Position numbers and translations under genes: made by a program. From Bacillota bacterium (GTDB lineage Bacteria; Bacillota; Bacilli; Paenibacillales; NBRC-103111): a stretch of DNA of 21,059 nucleotides. The notes beneath the pieces are model-generated. The model was not told the DNA's origin and did no database searches. It worked only from the letters and a program-made list of their open reading frames with translations. Shown here piece by piece: positions 20,894 to 21,059 of this stretch (the stretch's first letter is position 1; each line of letters begins with the position of its first letter). The DNA lies in assembly GCA_023393235.1 (NCBI GenBank), contig JAEWMH010000086.1, forward strand, positions 1 through 21,059. The letters are read 5' to 3'.

Positions 20894-21059
20894 GGTAGCG
20901 GATCCTCAGTCCGGATAAGCTCAAGCTCCGCAAAAATCGAGGACAACGCTGCTCATTCGCTAAGGGTGTGTTTGCAAACATGCCCTTGTACCTGATTCAT
21001 CAGGTTTCCGTTCCGGAGTCGCGTTAGGGTGGGGGATGCCTGGTGTTGCTGGCGGTGTG
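20894..21059. other. Gene-free right edge with a 26-bp palindrome
   Basis: No complete gene is visible from 20542 to the right edge. At 20962-20987 a 26-bp palindrome without loop is centred on TTTGCAAA; its 13-bp arms pair fully if two G-T wobbles are allowed. It may be an operator for a gene beyond the edge. A GGGTGGGGG tract (21027-21035) stands before ATG 21036 and, after an 8-nt gap, GTG 21042; either could begin a truncated gene, but too few codons are present to judge. Confidence 0.4.

Overview
The window looks like chromosomal DNA of a member of the Paenibacillaceae (a spore-forming Firmicute of moderately high GC, most likely Paenibacillus or a close relative). This rests on gene order (ytrH / dnaE - accD - accA - pyk ... 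ytvI ... citZ - icd - mdh, close to the Bacillus subtilis order), on the two sporulation membrane proteins (YtrH, YtvI), on strong GGAGG-type ribosome binding sites, and on GTG/TTG starts. I see no prophage, insertion sequence, CRISPR array, rRNA or tRNA gene. It is core-genome DNA, and the unusual material lies between the genes.

Left part (1-8951): a partial ytrH on the minus strand diverges from dnaE (replicative DNA polymerase III alpha subunit with a long low-complexity linker). A 65-aa unknown protein follows, then accD and accA (acetyl-CoA carboxylase carboxyltransferase) and pyk (pyruvate kinase), which ends at a strong terminator. The pfkA gene usually found between accA and pyk in Bacillus is absent here. 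Two hairpin repeats sit between accD and accA.

Middle (8952-15663): a gene-free repeat cluster, then a probable three-gene operon (UspA-type stress protein, YbgC-like thioesterase, FxsA), the opposing ytvI, and the polyphosphate pair ppk (+) and ppx (-). The pair is convergent and the two reading frames overlap by 71 bp at their 3' ends. A four-repeat PhoP-type Pho box lies directly in front of ppk, which ties polyphosphate synthesis to phosphate starvation.

Right part (15664-21059): a second repeat cluster, then citZ - icd - mdh (citrate synthase, NADP isocitrate dehydrogenase, malate dehydrogenase). citZ has a well-formed promoter with a CcpC-type ATAA-N7-TTAT dyad just downstream. Intergenic hairpins separate citZ/icd and icd/mdh. 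A small four-helix membrane protein follows, then a gene-free tail with a third repeat cluster, a third hairpin repeat and a 26-bp palindrome.

The most interesting structure is a family of roughly 34-bp intergenic repeats (12 recognisable units in three clusters). Every cluster has two forward units first and only reverse units after. A second family of about 45 bp (three copies) folds into a hairpin with apparent compensatory base changes. Neither is explained by the genes.
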